Shown here: one piece after another, positions 26,330 through 35,418 of the stretch
Numbering within the stretch: position 1 is the first letter of the stretch
Layout: each line of letters opens with the position of its first letter
Assembly: GCA_014360645.1 (NCBI GenBank)
Contig: JACIXD010000004.1
Location: forward strand, 186,001-250,000
DNA: 64,000 nt
From: Actinomycetota bacterium
GTDB taxonomy: Bacteria; Actinomycetota; Geothermincolia; Geothermincolales; RBG-13-55-18
Direction of reading: 5' to 3'
The notes under the pieces: generated by a model
Seen by the model: the letters and a program-made list of their open reading frames with translations, nothing else
Database searches by the model: none
Told to the model about the DNA's origin: nothing
Translations under genes and position numbers: made by a program

Positions 26330-26970
26330 TCCCCGGACCTCGGGGAAAGCCACCACCAGCCCGGCTGAGACAGACGGTCTGGGGACGAATTCGCGGGAAC
26401 CGGCACTCGCATGGTCCTCGAGGCGCCTGTGCCGGGGGCCCGCGCGACCGCCTCGCCGCCAACTCACCCGGGTAACGCCCGGTGCCCCCGCGACCGGGCT
26501 TCAAGGGCAGGCCGTGGCCCTGAGAACGAGGATAGGAGCCTGCCTTCTGTATGCCATTTAATACCATATGCTCTCCGAGGGGTCATGTTCACCTGCCACC
26601 GTCATTCCGCCACTCGGCGGGCACCTGCATGACCTGCGCCGCCCTCCGCCTTCCCCGGCCCGGCTACCGCGGTGCCCGTACACGCGGCGGGAAAGCCGTG
26701 TAACCAAACCGCGCTGGGAGGTGTTTAAGCCTGCAGATATCGAGGGGTTCGGCTGGAGGCGGGAGGTCGGTCTTCTCGCAAAAGCTCAGGCAGACAACCC
26801 CGATCGAAGCGGCGCTCCACCCGTATTTTCGCGTCCCCAGGGCGCGACAGGGGAGTCGCGGCGGATCGCCTTGTGGCGCATCCGCCGGACGCGGGAGTCC
26901 GCGGGAGCGTAGAGGACGAGAGACAGGCACAAGTTCCAGGAAGTAAAGGTCCAAGAAGGAGGTGTTGCCC
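26330..26970. other. Long intergenic region upstream of acyl-AMP ligase
   Basis: 640 bases with no plausible gene. At 26695-26737 there are two blocks (AAGCCGTGTAACC, then AAGCCTGCAG) shared with the leader of the histidine kinase gene at 9738-9776; local GC-rich arms around them (ACGCGGCGGG, CCGCGC) could pair. An ATTTAATACCATATG stretch at 26556-26570 is the only AT-rich patch and could hold a promoter. Confidence 0.4.
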
Positions 26971-28656
26971 GTGAAGAACGCGAGAAACGTATGGGAGAGC
27001 ATACTTAAAGGACTGTCACACTCGGAACGGGGCTTGACCATACTCGAGGAGGAGGGGGAAAAGGTCTATTCACCCCGAGAGCTGAAGGAGGCGGCGGAAA
27101 GGGCCGCCTGCGGCCTGATCAGGGCGGGCGTCGAGCCCGGCGACCGCGTGGGCATCATGGCCCAGACCACCCCCGCCACCGTTATCACCTTTCTGGGTTG
27201 CTGGGCGGCGGGGGCGGTGGCGGTTCCCCTTCCCCTGCCCATGCGGGCCGTGGACCCCGCCTCTTTCATCGAACAGAGCCGCGGGCGCCTGGAGAGAGTG
27301 GGCGCCAGGCTTCTAGCCCTGCCGGAAACGTTCATGCCCATGGTCGGCGAGCTGGGCGTGGGGGTGAGGATGGTCGCCTGCGAGGAGCTCTCCTCGGGCG
27401 GGGGCCTTCCTCCCGCGTCCACCACCCCTGAGGACGTCGCCCTGGTGCAGTTCACCTCCGGGTCCACCAGCGAGCCGCGCGGGGTGGTGCTCACCCACGC
27501 CAACATCATGGCCAACGCCAGGGCGATAGCGCGCAAGGCCAAAATCACCCACCATGACCGCGTGGTCTCGTGGATGCCCCTCTACCATGACATGGGCCTG
27601 ATCGGTTTCCTGGTCACCGCGCTGAGCTGCGGCACGGACCTGGTCCTCATGTCCCCCCAGCGTTTCGTGTCCGACCCGGGGCTGTGGTTGCGGGCGCTCA
27701 GCGACCACCGCGCCACCATCACCGGTGGGCCGAACTTCTCCTACGCCCTCTCCACGCGCGTCCTGGAGGGAGGCCGCGCTGGCGACCTGGACCTCTCCTC
27801 GCTGCGCCTCGCCCTCAACGGCGCGGAGCCGGTTGACCCCGAGGCCATGGACGGTTTCGTGAGGGCGGGCTCGGAGTACGGACTGAAGCCCGAGGTTCCC
27901 TATCCCGTTTACGGTCTCGCCGAGGCCACCCTGGCGGTGACCTTCCCCCAGCCCGGCAAGCGCTACCGCGTGGACCACGTCTCGCGGCACGACATAGAGG
28001 ACGCCGGCGTGGCCTCACCTGCCGAGCCCGGCGAAGAGGGGACGCGAGCCCTGATCTCGCTGGGCACCCCGCTGGAGGGAGTCGGCCTGCGGGTGCTCAA
28101 GGAAGACGGCAGCGAGGCTGGAGAGCGGGAGCTAGGCGAGGTGTGCGTGAGCGGTCCCTGCGTGATGCAGGGCTACTGGGGCGACGAGGCGGCCACCGCC
28201 CGGGCCATCCGTGAAGGGTGGCTGCACACCGGCGACCTTGGCTACCTCGCGGGGGGCGAGCTCTACCTCGTCGGCCGCATCAAGGACATGGTGATCATCG
28301 GCGGGCGCAACCTCTTCCCAGAGGACGTGGAGCGCTGCGCGGAGCGCGTGAGCGGCATGCGCAAGGGCAACGCGGTGGCCTTCGGGGTCAGGACCAGGCG
28401 CGGGAAGGAGCGGCTGGTGCTGGTGGGAGAGACGCGCCTCTCCTGCGCCGAGGCGGCGAGGGAGACGGCGCGGGCGGTCTCCGAGGCGGTGCGCGAGGAG
28501 ATCGGGGTGCCGGTGCGCGAGGTCATCCTGGTGCCCGCCGGCACCCTGCCCAAGACCTCGAGCGGGAAGAAGCGCCGCTTCCTGTGCCGCGAGCTGTACC
28601 TGGGTGAGAGGCTGCAGGCGGTGGCGCGCAGCGGCGTCCCCATCTACAGCGGCTGA
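26971..28656 (+). CDS. Fatty acyl-AMP ligase-type adenylating enzyme
   Basis: About 561 residues, ANL superfamily. The motif set (FTSGSTSEPRGVVLTH, SWMPLYHDMGLIG, YGLAEATLAVTF, GWLHTGDLGYL, and LPKTSSGKKRRFLCREL at the C-terminus) is that of the FAAL/FadD32-like branch, in which SWxPLYHDMGL is characteristic. These enzymes make fatty acyl-adenylates and usually hand the acyl group to a carrier protein or polyketide synthase rather than CoA. No acyl carrier or synthase gene is nearby. GGAGG at 26958-26962 best fits the GTG at 26971; a GTG at 26962 is too close. A 15-bp hairpin follows the stop. Confidence 0.88.
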   Translation: MKNARNVWESILKGLSHSERGLTILEEEGEKVYSPRELKEAAERAACGLIRAGVEPGDRVGIMAQTTPATVITFLGCWAAGAVAVPLPLPMRAVDPASFIEQSRGRLERVGARLLALPETFMPMVGELGVGVRMVACEELSSGGGLPPASTTPEDVALVQFTSGSTSEPRGVVLTHANIMANARAIARKAKITHHDRVVSWMPLYHDMGLIGFLVTALSCGTDLVLMSPQRFVSDPGLWLRALSDHRATITGGPNFSYALSTRVLEGGRAGDLDLSSLRLALNGAEPVDPEAMDGFVRAGSEYGLKPEVPYPVYGLAEATLAVTFPQPGKRYRVDHVSRHDIEDAGVASPAEPGEEGTRALISLGTPLEGVGLRVLKEDGSEAGERELGEVCVSGPCVMQGYWGDEAATARAIREGWLHTGDLGYLAGGELYLVGRIKDMVIIGGRNLFPEDVERCAERVSGMRKGNAVAFGVRTRRGKERLVLVGETRLSCAEAARETARAVSEAVREEIGVPVREVILVPAGTLPKTSSGKKRRFLCRELYLGERLQAVARSGVPIYSG

Positions 28657-28714
28657 GCGGCAGCCGATCCCTTGCCTTCCGGGCAAGGCGATATCCTCTC
28701 CTGTCGCGGCGTGT

Positions 28715-28751
28715 GGGTCAGGCCTCCGGTCAAGGGCCGGAGGCCTGACCC
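28715..28751. terminator. Strong 15-bp hairpin, possible terminator
   Basis: GGGTCAGGCCTCCGG at 28715-28729 is exactly complementary to 28737-28751, with a 7-base loop. It lies 58 bases after the acyl-AMP ligase stop and 89 bases before the AAA ATPase start. There is no T-run after it, so it may be a bidirectional or Rho-assisted terminator or a REP-like palindrome. Confidence 0.55.
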
Positions 28752-28839
28752 TCGAGAGCCGGGCTGGTAGAATGTTCTCGGGTCGCCGGAACAGGTGCGG
28801 GCACAACCGGCCCACGGCCGGGCAAGAGAGGCGGTGGAA

Positions 28840-29688
28840 ATGGAACCGGACGGTGGCTACCAGAGGGAGCTGTCCTACCAGGAGCACGTCTTCGAGGAAG
28901 AGCCCTTCTACCTTCCCCATGGGGATGAGGTGGAGATATTCCGCGCCGCCTACCGCGCCCGTCTGCCCGTGAACCTCAAGGGCCCCACGGGGTGCGGAAA
29001 GACGCGTTTCCTGGAGTACATGTCCTGGCTGCTCGGCAGGGAGGGCGGGTTCCGGCTGCCCCTCATCACCGTGGCCTGCCACGAGGACCTCACCGCGGGC
29101 GACCTGGTGGGGCGCTACATCCTCCGCGGCGACCAGACGGTATGGGTGGACGGCCCCCTCACCGCCGCGGTCAAGGCGGGGGCTATCTGCTACCTGGACG
29201 AGGTGGTGGAGGCGCGCAAGGACACCATGGTCCTCATCCATCCCCTGGCGGACCACCGGCGCATCCTTCCCCTGGAGAAAAAGGGCGCTTTCATCCGCGC
29301 CCACCCCCGCTTCCTGCTGGTGGTCTCCTACAACCCCGGTTACCAGTCCATGCTCAAGGACCTTAAAATAAGCACCCGCCAGCGGTTCGCCGCCATCGAG
29401 TTCTCCTATCCACCGCGGGAGGCGGAGGCGCGCATCATCCGCGGGGAGGCGGGGGTGGACGAGGCGGTAGCGCGGGACCTGGCGCTGCTGGGGGAGCGCG
29501 CGCGCAACCTGGGGGAGAAGGAGCTGGAGGAGGGGCCGTCCACGCGCCTGCTCATCTACGCCGCCAGGCTCATCGCGGGCGGGGTGCCGCCGCGGCGCGC
29601 GTGTGAGACGGCGGTGGTCTCGGCGGTCTCCGACGACCCGGTGGTGCAGCAGGCGCTGCGGGACCTGGTGGCAGCGGTGTTCCCCTGA
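28840..29688 (+). CDS. CbbQ/NirQ/NorQ-type MoxR AAA+ ATPase
   Basis: A 282-residue AAA+ ATPase with Walker A GPTGCGKT near residue 49, Walker B AICYLDEV near 119, sensor-1 VVSYNPGY near 165 and an arginine-finger region ([11 protein letters not shown]). Known relatives form hexamers that, with a VWA partner, insert metals or remodel enzymes such as Rubisco and nitric oxide reductase. The partner gene starts 29 bases after its stop. No Rubisco or NO reductase gene is in this window, so the client is unknown. ATG at 28840 is chosen after GAGAGGCGGTGGAA; a longer frame to 28795 is less likely. Confidence 0.9.
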   Translation: MEPDGGYQRELSYQEHVFEEEPFYLPHGDEVEIFRAAYRARLPVNLKGPTGCGKTRFLEYMSWLLGREGGFRLPLITVACHEDLTAGDLVGRYILRGDQTVWVDGPLTAAVKAGAICYLDEVVEARKDTMVLIHPLADHRRILPLEKKGAFIRAHPRFLLVVSYNPGYQSMLKDLKISTRQRFAAIEFSYPPREAEARIIRGEAGVDEAVARDLALLGERARNLGEKELEEGPSTRLLIYAARLIAGGVPPRRACETAVVSAVSDDPVVQQALRDLVAAVFP

Positions 29689-29717
29689 TAAGGGGCGCGC
29701 GGAAAGGAAGGCGGGCG

Positions 29718-31709
29718 TTGACCTCCAGCCTCAACCTCTCCATCTACGCCACCGCCCTGGTGGAGGAACCGGCGGGGTCGGATCCCCGCGCGGTCCACCT
29801 CGACGAGGCAAGAGCGTGCTTTTCCCTTTTCTCCAAGGGGGTGGGGGGACGGTACCTGCAGGCCAGGTCCCTGGCGGAGGCCCCGGGCTTGCTCGCCAAC
29901 CCCAGGCGGCATTTCCCCTTCAGCGACGGTAGGGACGTCTATCTCCCCCCGCGTATGGAGGCCTTCGAGTCGCGCGCTGACAACTGGAGGGTCTTCCGCC
30001 TCTACACCGCCCTGCAGGCGGGCCAGTGGGAGGCGGGTAGCTTTGACCGGCCGCGCGCCCGGGAGGCAGGGAGCCCGTCGGGGGGCATGACCTGGCGTGA
30101 CAGCGGCGAGCCCCTCGCCTTCCTGCGGTACTTCTTGGGAAGATTTCCCATGCCGGGGCTGGCCGCGGACATCTTCATCACCGTGGAGTCTGCGCGCGTG
30201 GCCATCCGCCTGGCGAGGGGTTTCGGGGGGATCGCCGCGGACCTGGCATGGTTCCTCGAGCGGTTGGGGCCCAACCTCGAGCCCCTCGACCATCAGTGCG
30301 TGCTCTGGAACCTCTTTTTCGCCCTCCTCTCCCCCGTGGCGGGGACCTCTCGCCAGGGTTGCCCCTCGGAGGTCCTCCGCGTGGCGGAAGGGGCCGCGGA
30401 GGAGGGCGCGGACCTCAAGACCAGCCTCGAGGTCACCCTGAACCTCTACCGGCTGTTCTCCTCCCGGTTCACCGTAACCGCGGGAGAGGGAGGACGCCTC
30501 CGCCTCGACGGGCTGGACGCCTTTTTCTCCGAGGTCATGCCGGGCTTGAAGGGGAACCGCGCCACCCTCTTCGGGCGCGAGGCCGCGGAGGGAGAGGGGG
30601 CGGATCTCGTGCCCCCGGAGCTGGGAGAGGTCCTCTCCCTGGATTTCTATTCCCACCTCATCCCCTCCGGGGTGGGCGAGTTCCTGGCGGAGGACGCCCT
30701 GGGAAAGAGGCTGGGGGAGGGAGAGGAGCGGAGCGGCGCGCGGCCGGGGCGCGAGGCACCGGGGGACCAGGAGACGTATTCCGGTGAGGAGGGCGTTTTC
30801 CGCTACCCGGAATGGGACTACCTCGCCGGCGCCTACCGGCGCGAGTGGACCACCCTCCACCAGCAGGCGGCCGAGCCCGGAGACCCCCTCGCCGCACGGC
30901 GCCTCCTGGGCGAATGGGAGGAACTGGTAAGGGAGGTCACGCGGCAGTTCCGCCTGCTCCGCCTGCAGGAGAGGGCCTGGAGGAAGAGACTGGAATGGGG
31001 GGAGGAGATAGACATCGCCGCCGCGGTGGAGAGGGCGGTGGCCCTGCGCGGCGGGCTGCCCGCGACGGAGAAGATATACATGGAGAAGCGGCGCGTGACC
31101 CGCGAGGTGAGCGCCCTCTTCCTGCTGGACCTCTCCGCCTCCACCTCCTCGCAGATCGAGGATGGCGACCACGCGGGCGAGACGGTGCTGCAGCTGCTTC
31201 TTGCCAGCGTGGCGGTGATGGCCCGCGCCCTGGAACAGCTCGGCGACCGCTATGCCATCTTCGGCTTCTCCGGCTACGGGCGCCACCGGGTCGATTTCCT
31301 GCGCATCAAGGGCTTCGGCGAGCCCCTGGACGAGGCGGTATGGGGCAGGCTGGGCGGCCTCAAGCCCCTGAAGAGCACGCGCATGGGGGCGGCGGTCCGC
31401 CACGCCCACCGTCTGCTCGACGCGGAGGCCTCCTCCCTCAAGCTCATGCTGGTGCTCTCCGACGGCTACCCCCAGGATTTCGACTACGGGGAGGACCGCA
31501 CCGACCGCGAATACGGCCTGCGCGACACCGCCATGGCCCTGCGCGAGGCGGAGGCGCACCAGATCCTGTCCTTCAACCTCACCGTGGACGCCGCCGGCCA
31601 CGATTACCTGCGGCGCATGTGTCCCCCGCACGGCTACCTGGTGCTGAAAAGCGTGGAGGACCTCCCCTCCGAGCTCCCCAAGGTGTACCTCAAGCTGCGC
31701 GGAAACTGA
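29718..31709 (+). CDS. NorD/CbbO-type VWA domain protein
   Basis: 663 residues. The C-terminal 220 residues are a von Willebrand factor A domain with a complete MIDAS: DLSAST (DxSxS) near 473, STRMG (threonine) near 555 and LSDGYPQD near 585. The N-terminal 400 residues are helical and resemble NorD/CbbO. It pairs with the AAA ATPase just upstream as the substrate-binding adaptor of a MoxR-type chaperone. A TTG start at 29718 follows GGAAAGGAAGGCGGGCG. The stop is followed by a zone of decayed DNA (IS1380 remnant). Confidence 0.9.
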   Translation: MTSSLNLSIYATALVEEPAGSDPRAVHLDEARACFSLFSKGVGGRYLQARSLAEAPGLLANPRRHFPFSDGRDVYLPPRMEAFESRADNWRVFRLYTALQAGQWEAGSFDRPRAREAGSPSGGMTWRDSGEPLAFLRYFLGRFPMPGLAADIFITVESARVAIRLARGFGGIAADLAWFLERLGPNLEPLDHQCVLWNLFFALLSPVAGTSRQGCPSEVLRVAEGAAEEGADLKTSLEVTLNLYRLFSSRFTVTAGEGGRLRLDGLDAFFSEVMPGLKGNRATLFGREAAEGEGADLVPPELGEVLSLDFYSHLIPSGVGEFLAEDALGKRLGEGEERSGARPGREAPGDQETYSGEEGVFRYPEWDYLAGAYRREWTTLHQQAAEPGDPLAARRLLGEWEELVREVTRQFRLLRLQERAWRKRLEWGEEIDIAAAVERAVALRGGLPATEKIYMEKRRVTREVSALFLLDLSASTSSQIEDGDHAGETVLQLLLASVAVMARALEQLGDRYAIFGFSGYGRHRVDFLRIKGFGEPLDEAVWGRLGGLKPLKSTRMGAAVRHAHRLLDAEASSLKLMLVLSDGYPQDFDYGEDRTDREYGLRDTAMALREAEAHQILSFNLTVDAAGHDYLRRMCPPHGYLVLKSVEDLPSELPKVYLKLRGN

Positions 31710-31859
31710 GGGACCGCCCCTCATTCCCGTCCCGGATTTCACATTTCGAACAGCAAGGGTTCCTTGCATGATTTGCTGAAATAAGCATCGGAACAGCAAT
31801 ATCAGCAATGCAGGAGGGGGAAACATGTAGAACCTTGCGGGTGAAGCGTAAAACGGGCG

Positions 31860-33160
31860 TCTGAGGCTCCATTTCGACCACGATCTGAGGCTGGAATTTC
31901 GCGGTCCCAAGGTCACCACCGACACCGGGTTTCCGGCGGTGAGGGAGCTGGACGAAGTGCTGGGGCTCACCGAGATGGCGGGAGTGATGTTGCAAGACGG
32001 AAGGATGGGCAGGAACATCAGGCACCGGATGACGGGGCTTCTGAGGCAGTCCGTCTATGTAAGGCTGGCAGGATACGAGGATGTCAATGACCAGGAGGCG
32101 CTTGCCCGTGACCCCGCCATGCGGGCTGTTGTCGGAAAGAAAGCCTTGGAGAGGGGCGCCGTCAGCTCCCAGACCGTGTCCCGCTTCGAGACCCAGACCC
32201 TGACAAGCAATGAGAACGTATTAGCCCTGGCCGCCATCAATCACGCCTGGGTGGCCAGGGCGATGCCTGCAAGAAAATCGTCCCGGACACGGACCCGTCC
32301 GAGTCTCCGGTGTACGGAAAGCAGGAGGGCTCGGCCTACAACGGGCACTTCAACTGTACCTGCTACCATCCCCTGTTCGTCTTCAGCAGCACGGCGACTG
32401 TGAAGGGGCTCATTTGCGGCCGGGCAACGTCCACTTCGCAGACGGCTGGCGGGACCTGCTGGAGCCCATAGTGGACAGATACCGGGCCTCAGGCGGAAAG
32501 CTCTACTTCCGCGCCGAAGCCGCCTTCACCTCCCCGGATATTTATGAATACCTTGAGGAGGAAGGCGTCCTCTACGCCATCGGGATCAAGGCCACCGGCA
32601 GGCTATATGAACGCGTAGAGCACCCGACGACCAGGCCGGTGGGCAGACCATCGCTGAAACCGAAGGTCTTCTGTCATGACTTCTTCTACCGGGTAAAGTC
32701 CTTAAGGAGGCCCCGGAGAATCATCGCCAAGAGATTGAGTGGCACCAGGGAGAGCTATTCCCCCGGGTGGGGTTCATGGTCACCGATTTAGGCAAGGGAG
32801 CGAAGAAGGTGGTGAGATCCTACAACCAGCGTGGTTTTTGATAGCAGCACATCAAAGAGGGCAAATACGCCCTTTCCTGTACATACATGTCGTGCCCTAG
32901 CTTTCCCTCCAACCAGGTGAGGCTGGCCCTCTTCGCCTTAGCCTACAACCCGGGCAACTTCCTCCTGCGCTTCGCCCTCCCTGAAAAGATATCCCACTGG
33001 TCGCTTTCAAGCGTCCAGCTCGAGCTGATAAAGAGAGACGCCTAGGTCGTCTGCCACTCCCGCTGTACGGTCATTTAGGATGGCGGAGCCGGCCATTTCG
33101 GGGGCTCTCTCCGCCGAGGTCTTTGCCCGCATCAGGTCACCGGCCATGGCTCCGACTTGA
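31860..33160 (+). pseudogene. IS1380-family transposase pseudogene
   Basis: Pieces in successive frames match an IS1380 DDE transposase in the right order: FPAVRELDEVLGLTEMAG, RHRMTGLLRQSVYVRLAGYED, DPAMRAVVGKKALERG, SPVYGKQEGSAYNGHFNC, LRPGNVHFADGWRDLLEP, TRPVGRPSLKP, then YNPGNFLLRFALP with KISHWSLSS and a final VVCHSRCTVI and MAEPAISGALSAEVFARIR. Frameshifts occur near 32260, 32400 and 32750, in-frame stops near 32838 and 33043, and again near 33075. The FRADAAF-type catalytic stretch reads FRAEAAF. No clear terminal inverted repeats were found. It cannot produce an active protein. Confidence 0.9.
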
Positions 33161-33379
33161 AGCGGCGGATAGAGAAAAGTAACCGCACATGCAGCCCACC
33201 TCGAGCGGTCAAGCCTCTCCGTATATCACTGGAATTGAGATTCCCGTTGCGAAAACGGGAGGGGGCATCATGGGTAAGGCGGAATACCGGGGCTATGACT
33301 TTTTGGCCTGCCTCAATTTTGGTAGAATCATGCTGTCTGGAGCTGTATATGGGAAATCCTGGAGAAAAGAGGGGGAAAG

Positions 33380-34339
33380 ATGGGGCTTATGCGTATCCTG
33401 AACGTCCTAAGCAAACCGCTGTTCAAGATCATCATCAAGCACCGCTGGGGCTACGACGAGGCCGAGTACCGCAAGGCCATGGAGCTGGGCTTACTGGAGG
33501 CGGTGGACATGGAGGCCATGACCTACTGGCTGGTGGCCGAGCCGGTATGCTCCCACCACTGCTCCGGTTGTCACAACGAAGGGCGCCCCCTCTATTTCAA
33601 CCCCATGGGCATGCTCATACGGCACAAGTGCCCGCCGGGCGTCTGCATCCACGGGCTCTCCCAACTCTCGCCGCTGATCTACGACTACTACGACCACATG
33701 CTGCAGGGCAAGGACCCTAACCAGATGGTCTTCGACCACGTCACCTGCACCGACGCCGGCCTGGAGATGGGAGGCCTGGGCGACAACCTCTTCAGGCTGC
33801 GCCGGGAGAAGATGCCCCTGATCGAATACGCGCGTTTCATGCTCACCATGCTGCCTTTCCTGTTCATCAAGAACAGGCGGGCGAGGGGGGAGTGCCGGGC
33901 GATGGAGGAGGCTCCCACCTCGGGCGGGCCGGAGCCGAGCGATTTCATGAGGACCCTGCCCCTGCAAGAGGATGAACTGGAGGCTTTCCTCGCCTCGCCC
34001 AAGCGCGCGAGGAGGCTGCAGTCCATCGAGAGGTTCAAGGACCATCATATAGTGATCCGGGTGGTGTCCTCCCGGGCCTGTATCGCAGGGCACAAGGAGG
34101 GGGACGAATTCCATCTCGATGCCCTCGGCAGGGTACTGCGGCCCGAGGGAAACGAAGGTGTCTGCATCATGGCCCTTACCAAGATCTGGTGGAGAGTGAT
34201 GCTGATGATGGAGAGGATGGCGGCCGGCACAGAGTGCGCGAGCAAGCTCTTCGACCTCCCTATGAACTGCTACGGCGCCGGCCTGCCACTGGGAGCCTGC
34301 GGCGAGATCATGATGAGAGTCGAGCTCCGTAAGACATGA
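33380..34339 (+). CDS. TIGR04076-like protein with Cys/His-rich N-terminal domain
   Basis: 319 residues. The C-terminal third has the pattern of the TIGR04076 family (VVSSRACIAGHKEGDEF near residue 225, CIMALTKIWWRVM near 260, CYGAGLPLGACGEI near 295). The N-terminal part carries a histidine/cysteine-rich segment (VCSHHCSGCHNEG near 58, then RHKCPPGVCIHG near 85) and FDHVTCTDAGLEMGG, suggesting a metal or Fe-S site. The family is uncharacterised and common in anaerobes. The start ATG follows GAGGGGGAAAG. A TAGAAT hexamer at 33323-33328 may be its -10 box. Its neighbour downstream, past a repeat, is a broken ferredoxin-nitroreductase gene. Confidence 0.7.
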   Translation: MGLMRILNVLSKPLFKIIIKHRWGYDEAEYRKAMELGLLEAVDMEAMTYWLVAEPVCSHHCSGCHNEGRPLYFNPMGMLIRHKCPPGVCIHGLSQLSPLIYDYYDHMLQGKDPNQMVFDHVTCTDAGLEMGGLGDNLFRLRREKMPLIEYARFMLTMLPFLFIKNRRARGECRAMEEAPTSGGPEPSDFMRTLPLQEDELEAFLASPKRARRLQSIERFKDHHIVIRVVSSRACIAGHKEGDEFHLDALGRVLRPEGNEGVCIMALTKIWWRVMLMMERMAAGTECASKLFDLPMNCYGAGLPLGACGEIMMRVELRKT

Positions 34340-34355
34340 AACATCTCTACAGTTT

Positions 34356-34600
34356 GCATCGCGGAAGCGATGGCGCCGACCGTAGGGAGGCGGTACGGTG
34401 CCAGTCGCCTGGACGGAGACGGAGCGAGCCCGTGGCGAGCAGAGCGAGGTCCAGGCCTGGCACGCGTTCATCTGCGCAGGCCCCGCATCGCGGAAGCGAC
34501 TATGCCGCAGGCGCAGCTGTGCAAGTCGCGTGGACGGAGACGGAGCAAGCCCGGGGCGAGCACAGCGAGGTCGAGGCCTGGCACGTGTTCATCTGGTAAG
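34356..34600. repeat. Two diverged units of the 160-bp repeat family
   Basis: Two units start with GCATCGCGGAAGCGA at 34356 and 34485 (129-base period). The first contains GCCAGTCGCCTGGACGGAG and GCGAGGTCCAGGCCTGGCAC, which are the reverse complement of the core of the array at 14213-14758. The second unit is more diverged. They sit right after the stop of the TIGR04076-like gene and before the nitroreductase remnant. Confidence 0.88.
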
Positions 34601-34633
34601 AGGCAAAGATCGAGAAGGGGAAGAGACGGCGTT

Positions 34634-35143
34634 TGAGAAGTTCAAGAAAACCTTCCTGCCCGCAATCCCGAGGTACAGTCGAACCTGAAGGTCGTCGTAG
34701 ACGAGGAAAAATGCTCCTGGTGCGGCGACTGCGTGCAGGCCTGCGCCATGGCCTGCCTTTATCTCGTGGACAAGAAGGCGCGCCAGATAGAGAGGAGGAT
34801 GTGCTTCGGGTGCTCCGCGTGTCTCTCACACCGCGAGAAGGGCGCCTCCTCCATGCAGGACTTCTATAACGTGGATGAAAGCCTCTTCAAGACCATGTCC
34901 TTCCATCCCGATGACGGGTACCCGGACATCCCCGAGGTGGAGGGCATCGAGGGCCTGACCCCGGTGGAGGAGGTCATCTACAAACGGCGCAGAAACCGCA
35001 TTTTCTCCAAGCAACTCGTGCCGGACGCGCTGGTGCGCCGGGCCGTGGAGGTAGCGCCCTATGCTCCCTCGCACGGCAACTGCCAGCCCTGAGCCTTTAT
35101 CGTGGTCAACGGCTGGGTGGAGATGCACTATATCGCGGCTTAA
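34634..35143 (+). pseudogene. Truncated ferredoxin-nitroreductase pseudogene
   Basis: The frame gives a 4Fe-4S N-terminus (EEKCSWCGDCVQACAMAC, then CFGCSAC) followed by the start of a nitroreductase domain (VYKRRRNRIFSKQLVPDALVRRAVEVAPYAPSHGNCQP). A TGA then stands where the conserved tryptophan of CQPWAFIVVNG is expected, and reading through gives AFIVVNGW before another stop after about 10 residues. At the 5' end no start codon exists in frame; the likely beginning (FEKFKKTFLPAI) is in another frame, pointing to a frameshift near 34668. The FMN domain is mostly missing. Relatives are FMN nitroreductases with an attached ferredoxin. Confidence 0.8.
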
Positions 35144-35418
35144 TCCTGTCAATTCCCCTACTAGTGCAGAGGCATACTCATGACATAAGGCATTGTGGTC
35201 GAGAGAATGTCCGTCGTCGATAATCCGGATCCCGTTCAACGTCCCCACCTCCCGGCGACCCCGCGCCCAACGCCCGCTCCCTCCACATGCGGGGCGCCCC
35301 CTGCCCCGCGCTCAAGTGAATGGTGCCCTCGGGCCGATTCCGACGATATAATGCGTACACCATGCAGGTTTACGCGCCGGTTGACATCGGGGCTGGTAGG
35401 TGACCGGAGGTAGTAGAG

